DNA of 64,000 nucleotides from Pseudomonas aestuarii. Its GTDB lineage: Bacteria; Pseudomonadota; Gammaproteobacteria; Pseudomonadales; Pseudomonadaceae. A program made the position numbers and the translations under genes. A model generated the notes under the pieces. It had not been told where the DNA came from. It searched no databases and saw only the letters and a list, made by a program, of their open reading frames with translations. How positions within the stretch are numbered: position 1 is the stretch's first letter; every line of letters begins with the position of its first letter. This document shows, one piece after another, positions 19,667-28,778 of this stretch. Location of the stretch: the NCBI RefSeq assembly GCF_027988105.1, contig NZ_JAQJZJ010000002.1:372001-436000 (forward strand), read 5' to 3'.

Positions 19667-19776
19667 GGCGCTACTCGCCGCCGGCCGTACGCCGTGGATA
19701 CTCGCCGCGGCGCAAAAATGTCGCTTCGCCCCGAACGGAACGCCGCCCGAGCCGCTCTACGAACGGCAGTAGCGCC

Positions 19777-20250
19777 TCACTCCATCTCGCCACAGAGTTC
19801 TGCCGCGCGCAGCAGCGCGGCGGTCAGGCTGTGCCGCTCCCACTCCTTGAGCGCGGCGAAGCGTTGGCGAAACTCCGGCGGCAGCAGCGTCGGCGCCTGC
19901 TGCACCAGTTCGCGACCGGCATCACTGAGCAGCAACCACTGGCGGCGGCGATCCTGATCGTCACGCTGGCGCTGCAACAGGCCGCGCTCCTCCAGACGGT
20001 CGAGCATGCCCGACAGGGTCGCCGCCGTGAGACTGACGCGCCCGCTCAGGTCGCTGGCGGTCAACCTGGCCTCACCGGCCAGCACCTGCAGGATCATCAA
20101 CTGCATAGGGCTCAGCCCGCCAAAACGGGCCAGGCGCTTGGCATGCACCTCACCGGCCTGCTGCAGGCGCCTGAGCGACTGGAAAATCGGCAGATCAAGC
20201 GCCATCACAGATGACAAATCTATTTCAGTAGAAACTATTTTTTCACTCAT
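19777..20250 (-). CDS. MarR-family transcriptional regulator
   Basis: The 157-residue protein starts at ATG 20250 (MSEKIVSTEIDL) with GGAAGG as ribosome-binding site; the frame is open upstream to 20292 but lacks such a site there. The winged helix is visible: LSPMQLMILQVLAG, then LTASDLSGRVSLTAATLSGMLDRLEERGLL, then the wing RQRDDQDRRRQWLLLSDAG. It is transcribed divergently from asnO across 111 bases, the typical place for a local regulator, so control of the osmolyte operon is a reasonable inference. The ligand is unknown. Confidence 0.9.
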   Translation of the reverse strand: MSEKIVSTEIDLSSVMALDLPIFQSLRRLQQAGEVHAKRLARFGGLSPMQLMILQVLAGEARLTASDLSGRVSLTAATLSGMLDRLEERGLLQRQRDDQDRRRQWLLLSDAGRELVQQAPTLLPPEFRQRFAALKEWERHSLTAALLRAAELCGEME

Positions 20251-20361
20251 ACATGCCTTCCAGGTCACCTTATCGCTTTGACATGAAATCATTTATTTGT
20301 TTCCCTGTAAAAGGTTCGGCGAGTCCGAACCCCTCCCCAACGGCCATACCGGTAAGGAATT

Positions 20362-22131
20362 ATGTGCGGAATAGCTGGAGAACTACGTTTTGACCAACGA
20401 CCGGCCGACCTGGCTGCAGTCGAGCGAATCACCCACCATTTAGCCCCGCGCGGACCCGACGCGCATGGCTTTCACAGCCAGGGCCCAATCGCCCTCGGCC
20501 ACCGCCGGCTGAAGATCATGGATCTCGCCGAAGCCTCCGGCCAGCCGATGATCGACAGCGACCTCGGCCTGTCCATGGTGTTCAACGGCGCCATCTACAA
20601 CTACCCGGAACTGCGTGCCGAACTGCAAGGCCTTGGCTATCGCTTCTTTTCCGGCGGTGACACCGAGGTACTGCTCAAGGGCTATCACGCCTGGGGCGCA
20701 GACCTGCTGCCCAAGCTCAACGGCATGTTCGCCTTCGCCGTGTGGGAGCGTGACAGCCAGCAACTGTTCATCGCCCGTGACCGCCTGGGGGTCAAACCGC
20801 TGTACCTGTCGCGTACCGGCCAACGCCTGCGTTTCGCCTCCAGCCTGCCGGCGCTGCTAAAAGGCGGCGATATCGGCAAGACCCTCGACCCCATCGCCCT
20901 CAACCACTACCTGAACTTTCATGCCGTGGTACCGGCGCCGCGCACCATCCTCGCTGGCGTGGAGAAACTGCCTGCAGCCAGCTGGATGCGCATCGACGCC
21001 CAGGGCAACTGCGAACAGCAGACCTGGTGGAACCTGCAGTTTGGCCCGCACAGCGATGAAGTCGATTACAGCCTGGAAGACTGGAGCGAGCGCGTCCTCG
21101 ATGGCATGCGCGAAGCGGTGTCGATCCGCCAGCGTGCCGCCGTGGAAGTCGGCGTGCTGCTTTCCGGCGGCGTCGATTCCAGCCTGCTGGTCGGCCTGCT
21201 GCGCGAGGCCGGGGTGGAACAGCTGTCGACCTTCTCCATCGGCTTCCAGGATACCGGTGGCGAGCGTGGCGACGAGTTCCAGTACTCCGACCTGATCGCC
21301 GAGCGCTTCAATACCCGCCACCACCAGCTGCGCATCGGCGAGAACGAGATTCTCGAACAACTGCCGGCAGCCTTCCGCGCCATGAGCGAGCCGATGGTCA
21401 GCCATGACTGCATCGCCTTCTATCTGCTGTCGCGCGAGGTGGCCAAGCACTGCAAGGTGGTGCAAAGCGGCCAGGGTGCCGACGAACTGTTCGCCGGCTA
21501 CCACTGGTACCCACTGGTGGACGGCGCCGACGATGCCTTCGCCGCCTACCGCCAGGCGTTCTTCGACCGTGATCACGCCGAATACGCCGCCTGCGTCCAG
21601 CCCGCATGGCTGACGGGCGACATGGCCGGCGACTTCGTCCGCCAGCACTTCGCCCAGCCTGGCGCCGATGCCGCAGTGGACAAGGCGCTGCGCCTGGACA
21701 GCACGGTGATGCTGGTCGACGACCCGGTCAAGCGGGTCGACAACATGACCATGGCCTGGGGCCTGGAAGCGCGCACGCCGTTCCTCGACTATCGTCTGGC
21801 CGAGCTTTCCGCACGCATTCCCGGACGTTTCAAACTGCCCAACGGCGGCAAGCACGTGCTCAAGGAAGCATCACGCCAGGTCATTCCAGCCGAGGTGATC
21901 GACCGCCAGAAAGGCTATTTTCCGGTGCCGGGACTCAAGCACCTGGAAGGCGCCACCCTGGGCTGGGTGCGCGACCTGCTGGTCGACCCGAGCCAGGATC
22001 GCGGGCTGTTCAACCCGGCCATGCTCGACCGCCTGCTGACCGACCCGCATGGCCAGCTCACACCGCTGCGCGGTTCCAAGCTGTGGCAGCTGGCGGCGCT
22101 CAACCTGTGGCTGAGCGAGCAAGGCCTGTAG
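20362..22131 (+). CDS. asnO: N-acetylglutaminylglutamine amidotransferase (asparagine-synthetase family)
   Basis: The 589-residue class II glutamine amidotransferase starts MCGIAGELRF, so Cys2 is the glutaminase nucleophile after Met removal. The N-terminal Ntn domain is followed by an AsnB synthetase domain with the PP-loop VGVLLSGGVDSSLLVGLL (about residue 270). Ordinary AsnB makes asparagine, but here the gene sits next to ngg and the M42-type peptidase. That is the signature of NAGGN (N-acetylglutaminylglutamine amide) synthesis, where AsnO amidates the dipeptide. The ribosome-binding site AAGGAA is close to the ATG. It is the first gene of a rightward operon. Confidence 0.9.
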   Translation: MCGIAGELRFDQRPADLAAVERITHHLAPRGPDAHGFHSQGPIALGHRRLKIMDLAEASGQPMIDSDLGLSMVFNGAIYNYPELRAELQGLGYRFFSGGDTEVLLKGYHAWGADLLPKLNGMFAFAVWERDSQQLFIARDRLGVKPLYLSRTGQRLRFASSLPALLKGGDIGKTLDPIALNHYLNFHAVVPAPRTILAGVEKLPAASWMRIDAQGNCEQQTWWNLQFGPHSDEVDYSLEDWSERVLDGMREAVSIRQRAAVEVGVLLSGGVDSSLLVGLLREAGVEQLSTFSIGFQDTGGERGDEFQYSDLIAERFNTRHHQLRIGENEILEQLPAAFRAMSEPMVSHDCIAFYLLSREVAKHCKVVQSGQGADELFAGYHWYPLVDGADDAFAAYRQAFFDRDHAEYAACVQPAWLTGDMAGDFVRQHFAQPGADAAVDKALRLDSTVMLVDDPVKRVDNMTMAWGLEARTPFLDYRLAELSARIPGRFKLPNGGKHVLKEASRQVIPAEVIDRQKGYFPVPGLKHLEGATLGWVRDLLVDPSQDRGLFNPAMLDRLLTDPHGQLTPLRGSKLWQLAALNLWLSEQGL

Positions 22132-22140
22132 CACCCTCAG

Positions 22141-22215
22141 GGTGGATGCAACCAGCGACATCCACCCGCTCCCTTGTGGAGTGCGTACCGTCGCCGTAGC
22201 CCGGAGGCCACCCGG
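22141..22215. repeat. two small palindromes between asnO and ngg (dispersed intergenic repeat type)
   Basis: GGTGGATG (22141-22148) pairs with CATCCACC (22159-22166), and GTAGCCCGG (22196-22204) starts a second hairpin, CCCGG / CCGGG. Related GTAGGG/GTGGATG palindromes occur at 24035-24089 and 57547-57569, so these look like a family of short extragenic palindromes. Confidence 0.55.
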
Positions 22216-22285
22216 GGATGTCACGACACCCAGCGCGACCCGGAACCGATCCGGGCGCGGCCAAACAGCAAAGGACACTTCTCCA

Positions 22286-24025
22286 ATGCGCGCCACTGCC
22301 TTCAACCAACGTCTTCTACGCGGCCAGGCGCCCTCCTACGAGCGCCTGCAGGCCCGCTTCGCCGAAGATAACGGCACCGAACCCTGCCAACCCCTGGCCC
22401 TGCACTGCGGCTGGGGCCGTCTGTTGATTGGCCATACCTACCCTGACGCGGCAGAGCTGGCGCAGGCACTGTTGAGCGAGCAACCGGGCGAGCGCGATAT
22501 TGCCCTGTACGTCGCCGCCCCGCAGCAGGTACTGGCGCAAGCGCCGCAACAGTTGTTTCTCGACCCCTCGGACACCCTGCGCCTGTGGTTCAGCGACTAC
22601 CGCCCGGCGCACAGCGGCTTTCGCGGCTACCGCATCCGCCGCGCGCAGAATGCCGAGGACTGGCAGGCGATCAACTGCCTGTACCAGATGCGCGGCATGC
22701 TGCCGATCGACCCGGGCAAACTCACCCCGCGCCACCAGGGTGGGCCGGTGTACTGGCTGGCCGAGGACGAAGACAGTGGTGCGGTGATCGGCAGCGTCAT
22801 GGGCCTCAACCACCTCAAGGCCTACCGCGACCCGGAACACGGCAGCAGCCTCTGGTGCCTGGCGGTCGACCCGCGCTGCAACCGCCCCGGGGTCGGCGAA
22901 GTGCTGGTGCGCCACCTGATCGAACACTTCATGAGCCGCGGCCTGAGTTACCTCGACCTCTCGGTGCTGCACGACAACCACCAGGCCAAGCGGCTGTATG
23001 CCAAGCTCGGCTTTCGCGAACTGCAAACCTTCAGCATCAAGCGCAAGAACAGCATCAACCAGCCACTGTTCCTCGGCCCCGGCCCTGAGGCCGACCTCAA
23101 CCCCTATGCGCGGATCATCGTCGACGAAGCCTTGCGTCGCGGTATCGAGGTGCACGTGGACGACGCCGACGCGGGACTGTTCACCTTGAGCCACGGTGGC
23201 CGACGTATCCGCTGCCGCGAATCGCTGACCGACCTGACCAGCGCGGTGAGCATGACCCTGTGTCAGGACAAGCGCCTGACCCATCGCGCCCTCAAGCGCG
23301 CCGGCCTCAGCCTGCCGGCCCAGCGCCTGGCCGGCAGCGCCGAGGAGAACGCCGCCTTCCTCGCCGAGCATGGCAGCCTGGTGGTCAAGCCGGTGGACGG
23401 CGAACAGGGCCAGGGCGTCGCGGTCGACCTGCGCAGCCCGGCCGAGGTGCAGGACGCCATCGAACGCGCCCAGGTATTCGACAGCCGCGTGCTACTGGAA
23501 AGCTTTCATGAGGGCCATGACCTGCGCATCCTGGTAATCGGCTATGAGGTGGTCGCCGCAGCCATTCGCCGCCCGGCCGAAGTGATCGGTGACGGCCGTC
23601 ACTGCATCGGCGACCTGATCGACGCGCAAAGCCGCCGCCGTCAGGCTGCCACTGCCGGTGAAAGCCGCATCCCCAAGGATGCGGAAACCCTGCGCACCCT
23701 GCATGCCGCCGGGGTCGACTACGCCAGCATCCTGCCCCAGGGCCAGCGCCTGGCCGTGCGCAAGACCGCCAACCTGCACACCGGCGGATGCCTGGAAGAC
23801 GTCAGCGCCATCCTCCACCCGGCGCTGGCCGAGGCGGCGGTGAAAGCCGCGCGAGCCCTGGACATCCCGGTGGTTGGCCTCGACCTGCTGGTGCCAGCGG
23901 CCGACCAGGCCGAATACGTATTCATCGAAGCCAACGAACGCGCCGGCCTGGCCAACCACGAACCCCAACCGACCGCCGAACGCTTTATCGACCTGCTGTT
24001 CCCACTGAGCCAGGTGATCAGCTGA
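22286..24025 (+). CDS. ngg: N-acetylglutaminylglutamine synthetase (GNAT + ATP-grasp fusion)
   Basis: The 579-residue fusion has an N-terminal GNAT acetyltransferase domain (about residues 110-260, with LAVDPRCNRPGVGEVLVRHL and the FMSRGLSYLDLSVLHDN strand) and a C-terminal ATP-grasp domain (about 320-575, with GSLVVKPVDGEQGQGVAVDL and LDLLVPAADQAEYVFIEANE). In the NAGGN pathway this enzyme acetylates glutamine and joins it to a second glutamine. The start is ATG 22286 (MRATAFNQRLL) with AAGGA upstream; the open frame back to 22142 runs through the intergenic repeats and is rejected. It lies between asnO and the peptidase. Confidence 0.92.
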   Translation: MRATAFNQRLLRGQAPSYERLQARFAEDNGTEPCQPLALHCGWGRLLIGHTYPDAAELAQALLSEQPGERDIALYVAAPQQVLAQAPQQLFLDPSDTLRLWFSDYRPAHSGFRGYRIRRAQNAEDWQAINCLYQMRGMLPIDPGKLTPRHQGGPVYWLAEDEDSGAVIGSVMGLNHLKAYRDPEHGSSLWCLAVDPRCNRPGVGEVLVRHLIEHFMSRGLSYLDLSVLHDNHQAKRLYAKLGFRELQTFSIKRKNSINQPLFLGPGPEADLNPYARIIVDEALRRGIEVHVDDADAGLFTLSHGGRRIRCRESLTDLTSAVSMTLCQDKRLTHRALKRAGLSLPAQRLAGSAEENAAFLAEHGSLVVKPVDGEQGQGVAVDLRSPAEVQDAIERAQVFDSRVLLESFHEGHDLRILVIGYEVVAAAIRRPAEVIGDGRHCIGDLIDAQSRRRQAATAGESRIPKDAETLRTLHAAGVDYASILPQGQRLAVRKTANLHTGGCLEDVSAILHPALAEAAVKAARALDIPVVGLDLLVPAADQAEYVFIEANERAGLANHEPQPTAERFIDLLFPLSQVIS

Positions 24026-24034
24026 CGGCGCCCC

Positions 24035-24089
24035 GTAGGGCGGGTGAAATCCGCCGATGGCGATTCTATGCGGGTTGCACCCGCCCTAC
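24035..24089. repeat. palindromic intergenic element (12-bp arms)
   Basis: GTAGGGCGGGTG (24035-24046) and CACCCGCCCTAC (24078-24089) form a perfect 12-bp inverted repeat around a 31-base loop, starting 9 bases after the ngg stop. It is the clearest of several GTAGGG-type palindromes in the window and may act as an mRNA stabiliser or a weak terminator inside the operon. Confidence 0.7.
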
Positions 24090-24155
24090 TTGGCTTGCCG
24101 TACGACCTCGCCGCGAAACAAAGCCCCCTTTCCAGCGGCACGCAAGGAGACGTTA

Positions 24156-25346
24156 ATGCCCCAACTCCCCGAACCCGACCTCGACTACCTGCAAAAGATC
24201 CTCCTGGAAATGCTCGCCATTCCCAGCCCGACCGGCTTCACCGACACCATCGTGCGCTACGTCGCCGAGCGCCTGGAGGAGATCGGCATCCCCTTCGAGA
24301 TGACCCGCCGCGGCACCATTCGCGGCACCTTGAAAGGCAAGCAAAGCAGTCCGGACCGTGCGGTGTCGGCTCACCTCGACACCATCGGCGCGATTGTCCG
24401 CGAGCTGAAGGACAGCGGCCGCCTGGCCCTGGCCCCCGTGGGCTGCTGGTCGAGTCGCTTCGCCGAAGGCAGCCGGGTCAGCGTATTCACCGATCACGGG
24501 GTGATCCGCGGCAGCGTATTGCCGCTGATGGCCTCGGGGCATGCCTTCAATACCGAGGTCGATCAGCTGCCGATCAGCTGGGATCACGTCGAGTTGCGCC
24601 TGGACGCGTACACCACCACCCGCGCCGATTGCGAGTCGCTGGGCATCTCGGTGGGCGATTTCGTGGCCTTCGACCCGCTGCCGGAGTTCACCGAAAGCGG
24701 CCATATCAGCGCCCGCCACCTGGATGACAAGGCCGGCGTCGCCGCCCTGCTCACGGCGCTCAAGGCCATCAAGGAAAGCGGCCTGGAAGCGGAAATCGAT
24801 TGCCATCCGCTATTCACCATCACCGAGGAAGTCGGCTCCGGCGCCGCCGCCGTCCTGCCCTGGGACGTCAGTGAGTTCGTTGGCATCGACATTGCCCCGG
24901 TCGCGCCCGGGCAACAGTCCACCGAGCACACGGTCAGCGTGGCCATGCAGGACTCCGGCGGCCCCTACGACTATCACCTGTCCCGACAATTGCTGCGCCT
25001 GGCCAGCGAGAACGAGATCCCGGTGCGCCGCGACCTGTTTCGCTACTACCACAGCGACACGCAATCAGCCGTCACCGCCGGCCATGACATCCGCACGGCC
25101 CTGCTGGCCTTCGGCTGCGATGCCACCCACGGCTACGAACGCACCCATATCGACAGCCTCGCCAGCCTCAGCCGCCTGCTCAGCGCCTACCTGCTGAGCC
25201 CGCCGGTGTTCGCCAGCGACGCGCAACCGGCCCAGGGCTCACTGGAGCGCTTCAGCCATCAGCTGGAGCACGATGCGCAGATGGAAAGCGAGACCCGCGT
25301 GCCGACCGTCGACAGCCTGCTCGGCCAACGCGACAAGGACGCTTGA
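24156..25346 (+). CDS. NAGGN-linked M42-type metallopeptidase
   Basis: The 396-residue zinc peptidase belongs to the M42/M20-like aminopeptidase group. Metal ligands are visible in VSAHLDTIGAIV (His, Asp), ARHLDDKAGVAALL (His, Asp-Asp), TITEEVGSGAA (catalytic Glu-Glu) and GFVGIDIAP-like FVGIDIAPVAPG. A C-terminal His is in CDATHGYERTHIDSL. Its conserved position directly behind asnO-ngg marks it as the osmolyte-island peptidase; trimming or recycling of the dipeptide is a plausible but unproven role. The start is ATG 24156 with an ideal AAGGAGA site. Confidence 0.9.
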   Translation: MPQLPEPDLDYLQKILLEMLAIPSPTGFTDTIVRYVAERLEEIGIPFEMTRRGTIRGTLKGKQSSPDRAVSAHLDTIGAIVRELKDSGRLALAPVGCWSSRFAEGSRVSVFTDHGVIRGSVLPLMASGHAFNTEVDQLPISWDHVELRLDAYTTTRADCESLGISVGDFVAFDPLPEFTESGHISARHLDDKAGVAALLTALKAIKESGLEAEIDCHPLFTITEEVGSGAAAVLPWDVSEFVGIDIAPVAPGQQSTEHTVSVAMQDSGGPYDYHLSRQLLRLASENEIPVRRDLFRYYHSDTQSAVTAGHDIRTALLAFGCDATHGYERTHIDSLASLSRLLSAYLLSPPVFASDAQPAQGSLERFSHQLEHDAQMESETRVPTVDSLLGQRDKDA

Positions 25347-25438
25347 AGGCCACCCCACATCCGGGCAAAGTGGCTGACATGTAATGTCCGGCGTGGCGTG
25401 TTTCACGCGCCCCCGCTAACGATAATAGGGGGGCGCGG

Positions 25439-28192
25439 ATGCCGCGTATCTGTCTCGCGGTGCTGTTGCTCTGGCTGTGTGGTCCGGCCTGGGCGCTATT
25501 ACCCGCCGAACTGGATAAACCAGAACTGCGCCTGTCGCTCGGCTCCGCCATGGGTTATCTACAAGACCCGGACGGCAGCCTGACCCTGGAACAGGTCAGT
25601 GCCCTGGACGACGAACGCTTCGCAGCGGTCCAGGGCGACCACGCCAACCTCGGCAAAAACAGTTCGGTCTGGTGGTTCAAGGTCCACCTGCACAACAGCC
25701 TGGCGCAGGATCTGGCTGGCTATCTGGAAGTCAATTACCCGCTGCTCGATGACATCCAGATCTACCTGAGCGGCAGCGACGGTAACTGGCTCACCCAGGA
25801 AAGTGGCGACCGCTACGCATTCACCCAGCGCCCGGTGCAGGTGCGCAACTTCTGGTTCCCAGTAACCCTGCCCCCGGGCGAGCACACCCTACTGCTGCGC
25901 GTGGACACCAGCAGCACGGTATTCGTGCCGCTGTTTTTCAGTACCCATAACGCCAGCGCGGCCGCCCAGGAAAGCCTCATGGGCCTCAATGGCGCCTTCT
26001 ACGGCGTGCTGTTCGCGATGTTCTGCTACAACCTGTTCCTGTTCATCTCGCTGCGCGAAGCGGCCTACTTCTGGTACCTGGTCTACAGCCTGAACATCGG
26101 CCTGTTCAGTGCCAGCTTCGACGGCACGCTGTTCAAATTGCTGCCGCAGCACGTCGACCTGCAGTCGACCAGCATCTACATCCTCATGTTCCTCCACTGC
26201 CTGAGCGCCAGTCAGTTCAGCCGTCACTTCCTGCATACCCAACAGCATTTCCCCCGCCTCGACCTCGGCCTGCGCCTGTTCATGCTGGCCACGCTCGGCT
26301 GCCTGCTGTCGCAGCCGCTGATCGGCCTGCAGGCCTGGAATATCCTGGCCAGCCTGACCGTGCTGGCGGTCTCCCTGCTGCTGTTGCTCAGCGGCGCCTA
26401 TGTCTGGCGCCGGGGCTTGCGCTACGGCTCCTACTACATCCTCGCCTGGGGCATCCTGCTGGCCTCGTTCATCATTGCCACCTCCGGCTCGCTGGGGCTC
26501 GAACTGTTCGGCCTGTATGGCGCCGCGGTGGTCAAAGTCGGCGTGACCATCGAACTGATCGCCTTGTCCATCGGCCTGGCCGATCGCATCAACATCCTCA
26601 AGGAAGAGGGCTTCCAGTCGCGCCGCGCCGCCGAACAGGCGGAAATCGAAAACCAGGCCAAGAGCCGCTTCCTGGCCATGATGAGCCACGAGATCCGCAC
26701 CCCGCTCAATGGCGTGCTGGGCATGCTGCAACTGCTGCGGGAAACACCGCTGGATCGCAGCCAACACGCCTATGTCGACACCATCTCCAGCTCCGGCAGC
26801 TCCTTGATGGCGGTGATCAACGACATCCTCGACTACGCCCGGATCGAATCCGGCAAGCTGAGCCTGGAACATATCGACTTCGACCTCGAACAACTGACCT
26901 CCGACACCCTCGGCCTGTTCGCCGGGCAGGCAGTGGACAAGCACCTGCGCCTCTACATCAGCTTCGATGCGGACGTGCCGCGCTGCATCCGCGGCGACCC
27001 GACCCGGGTCAAGCAGATCTTGATGAACCTGCTGAGCAATGCCCTGAAATTCACCGACGCAGGGCATGTCGCCGTCAATGTCTGCCGGCGCAACGACACC
27101 CAGGGCCAAGCGCATCTGGTGTTTTCGGTCAGTGACAGTGGCGTCGGCATCAACCAGGAGAATCAGGCCCGGCTCTTCGAGTCGTTCTCCCAGGGTGACT
27201 CCAGCACCAGCCGGCGCTATGGCGGCAGCGGTCTCGGCCTGGCAATCAGCAAGGAGCTGGTGGAAATGATGCACGGACGCATCGAAGTCCAGAGCAGCCC
27301 AGGCCAAGGCACACGCTTCGCCTTCGACATCCCCCTCGATGACCAAGCACCTGAAGCCGATGCCCTGAGTCTGCTGCTCAAGGGCCGCACCGCCCTGCTC
27401 TGCTCGCTCGACGGCCTCGGCCTGGATGCCCTGAGCCGCCTGCTCGGACGCTGGGGGATGCGCAGCGAGTACTGCCAAAACCCGGACAAACTGCACAACT
27501 ACCTGGACGACTTCGCTGTCGCACCGCTGCTGGTACTGATGTCGCCCTGGCCCGGCAGTGCCAGCCACTGGCTGGACTCACTGCGCCCGTACCTGCAACC
27601 CGGCCAGCGCATCGTGCTGCTCTGCCCACCGCAGCAAGGCCAGCAGCTGCCACCCAGTACCGGCCTGCGCCTGCTCAGCCTGGCGCAACCCTTAACGGTC
27701 AGCGCCCTGCGTGCCACGCTGGTCGAACTCTATGCAGAACCCCGCGCCGAAGTAATCAGCCCACCCCGCGCAACACGCCCCGAGCAGGACGCAACCCCGT
27801 GCATCCTGGTCGCCGAAGACAACCCGGTGAACCAGATGGTGGTGCAAGGCTTCCTGAAGAAACGCGGCTATAACGTGCGCCTGGTCGGTGATGGACTGGC
27901 GGCACTCAACGCATACCAACGCGACCCGGCGGCGATACAACTGATCCTGATGGACTGTGAGATGCCGGTGATGAATGGCTTCGAAGCGACCGAAAAAATT
28001 CGTCAGCTGGAGCGCCAACAACAGCTCGCGGCGGTGCCCATCGTCGCCCTGACCGCGCACACCCTCGACGAACACCGCCAACATGGCTTCGACGTCGGCA
28101 TGGACGACTTTCTCGGCAAACCACTGGACAGCGCTCAGCTCTACGGCACCCTGGAGCGTTATCTGCTCGAGCAAACCATGCAAGATACATAA
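25439..28192 (+). CDS. 7TMR-DISM hybrid sensor histidine kinase/response regulator
   Basis: The 917-residue membrane sensor has a signal peptide, an extracellular 7TMR-DISMED2 domain (about 30-170), a seven-helix 7TMR-DISM region (about 180-390) and HisKA with the phosphorylated His in [20 protein letters not shown]. It continues with HATPase_c ([26 protein letters not shown]), a degenerate receiver-like stretch (about 640-760), and a C-terminal receiver domain with phospho-acceptor Asp in [17 protein letters not shown]. All kinase boxes look intact. No Hpt domain is present, so the phosphorelay must finish elsewhere. Linkage to the NAGGN genes suggests a role in osmosensing; that is inference. 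Confidence 0.93.
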   Translation: MPRICLAVLLLWLCGPAWALLPAELDKPELRLSLGSAMGYLQDPDGSLTLEQVSALDDERFAAVQGDHANLGKNSSVWWFKVHLHNSLAQDLAGYLEVNYPLLDDIQIYLSGSDGNWLTQESGDRYAFTQRPVQVRNFWFPVTLPPGEHTLLLRVDTSSTVFVPLFFSTHNASAAAQESLMGLNGAFYGVLFAMFCYNLFLFISLREAAYFWYLVYSLNIGLFSASFDGTLFKLLPQHVDLQSTSIYILMFLHCLSASQFSRHFLHTQQHFPRLDLGLRLFMLATLGCLLSQPLIGLQAWNILASLTVLAVSLLLLLSGAYVWRRGLRYGSYYILAWGILLASFIIATSGSLGLELFGLYGAAVVKVGVTIELIALSIGLADRINILKEEGFQSRRAAEQAEIENQAKSRFLAMMSHEIRTPLNGVLGMLQLLRETPLDRSQHAYVDTISSSGSSLMAVINDILDYARIESGKLSLEHIDFDLEQLTSDTLGLFAGQAVDKHLRLYISFDADVPRCIRGDPTRVKQILMNLLSNALKFTDAGHVAVNVCRRNDTQGQAHLVFSVSDSGVGINQENQARLFESFSQGDSSTSRRYGGSGLGLAISKELVEMMHGRIEVQSSPGQGTRFAFDIPLDDQAPEADALSLLLKGRTALLCSLDGLGLDALSRLLGRWGMRSEYCQNPDKLHNYLDDFAVAPLLVLMSPWPGSASHWLDSLRPYLQPGQRIVLLCPPQQGQQLPPSTGLRLLSLAQPLTVSALRATLVELYAEPRAEVISPPRATRPEQDATPCILVAEDNPVNQMVVQGFLKKRGYNVRLVGDGLAALNAYQRDPAAIQLILMDCEMPVMNGFEATEKIRQLERQQQLAAVPIVALTAHTLDEHRQHGFDVGMDDFLGKPLDSAQLYGTLERYLLEQTMQDT

Positions 28193-28374
28193 GCAGTAGG
28201 GCGGACTCGCGCGGCAGTACGCCGCAAACTGGCGGGCTGTCACTGCGCGCCGCACGGACCGCCCAACGCCCGACTTGAGCGCGCCATGGCATACAAGCCG
28301 GCGGATCAACTGCGGACATGGCCAGCAGGTCCACGGCGCGTTAGCATCGCCGCTGCGTTCTGGAGAAACAAACC

Positions 28375-28614
28375 GTGCTGATCCCCGCATCCCTGCTTGA
28401 AACCGACACCCTCACCCGCCTGATCGAGGACTTCGTCACCCGCGAGGGCACCGACAACGGCGACGAAACGCCCCTGCAGACCCGCGTGCAACGTGTACGC
28501 CGCGCCCTCGACAAGGGCGAAGCGGTCATCGTCTTCGATCCGGAAAGCCAGCAATGCCAACTGGCCCTGAAACGCGACGTGCCCAAGGAGTGGCTGCAAG
28601 CGCCCGGCGAGTGA
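28375..28614 (+). CDS. yheU: YheU family protein (UPF0270)
   Basis: The 79-residue protein starts at a GTG (28375, MLIPASLLETDTLTRLIEDF). The pattern MLIP ... TL..LIEDFVTREGTD ... VQRVRRALDKGEAVIVFD is the YheU/UPF0270 family, conserved in gammaproteobacteria and of unknown function. Length is normal. An upstream GGAG site is present (TTCTGGAGAAACAAACC). It stands alone between the hybrid kinase and rlmKL. Confidence 0.88.
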   Translation: MLIPASLLETDTLTRLIEDFVTREGTDNGDETPLQTRVQRVRRALDKGEAVIVFDPESQQCQLALKRDVPKEWLQAPGE

Positions 28615-28737
28615 CCGGCGGCATCAGCCTGCTCAGGCACCCATCGTGCACTGAATGATGCGCGCGGGCGGCGCGAAAAATCGCCGCTGAAGCCGCAGCT
28701 AGGTTTCGACTTACAAACCAGCTAGCAGGCTGGGCGC

Positions 28738-28772
28738 GCGACTGCCCGTTGTCAAAGACGACGGGCAGTCGC
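28738..28772 (-). terminator. strong hairpin after rlmKL
   Basis: GCGACTGCCCGT (28738-28749) and ACGGGCAGTCGC (28761-28772) are a perfect 12-bp inverted repeat seven bases past the rlmKL stop. There is no T-run on either side, so it may be a transcript-end stabiliser or a Rho-assisted stop rather than a classical intrinsic terminator. Confidence 0.6.
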
Positions 28773-28778
28773 TGGTGA

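Noticed and set aside
20251..20361. MarR operator or clear promoter before asnO
   Set aside because: A TTGACA hexamer occurs at 20278-20283 but no -10 fits at 16-18 bases, and no convincing dyad is seen.
25889..27568. Long antisense reading frame (559 codons) opposite the hybrid kinase
   Set aside because: It is a shadow of the kinase gene in high-GC DNA; the product is low-complexity, Gln/Ala/Val/His-rich, with no recognisable domain.
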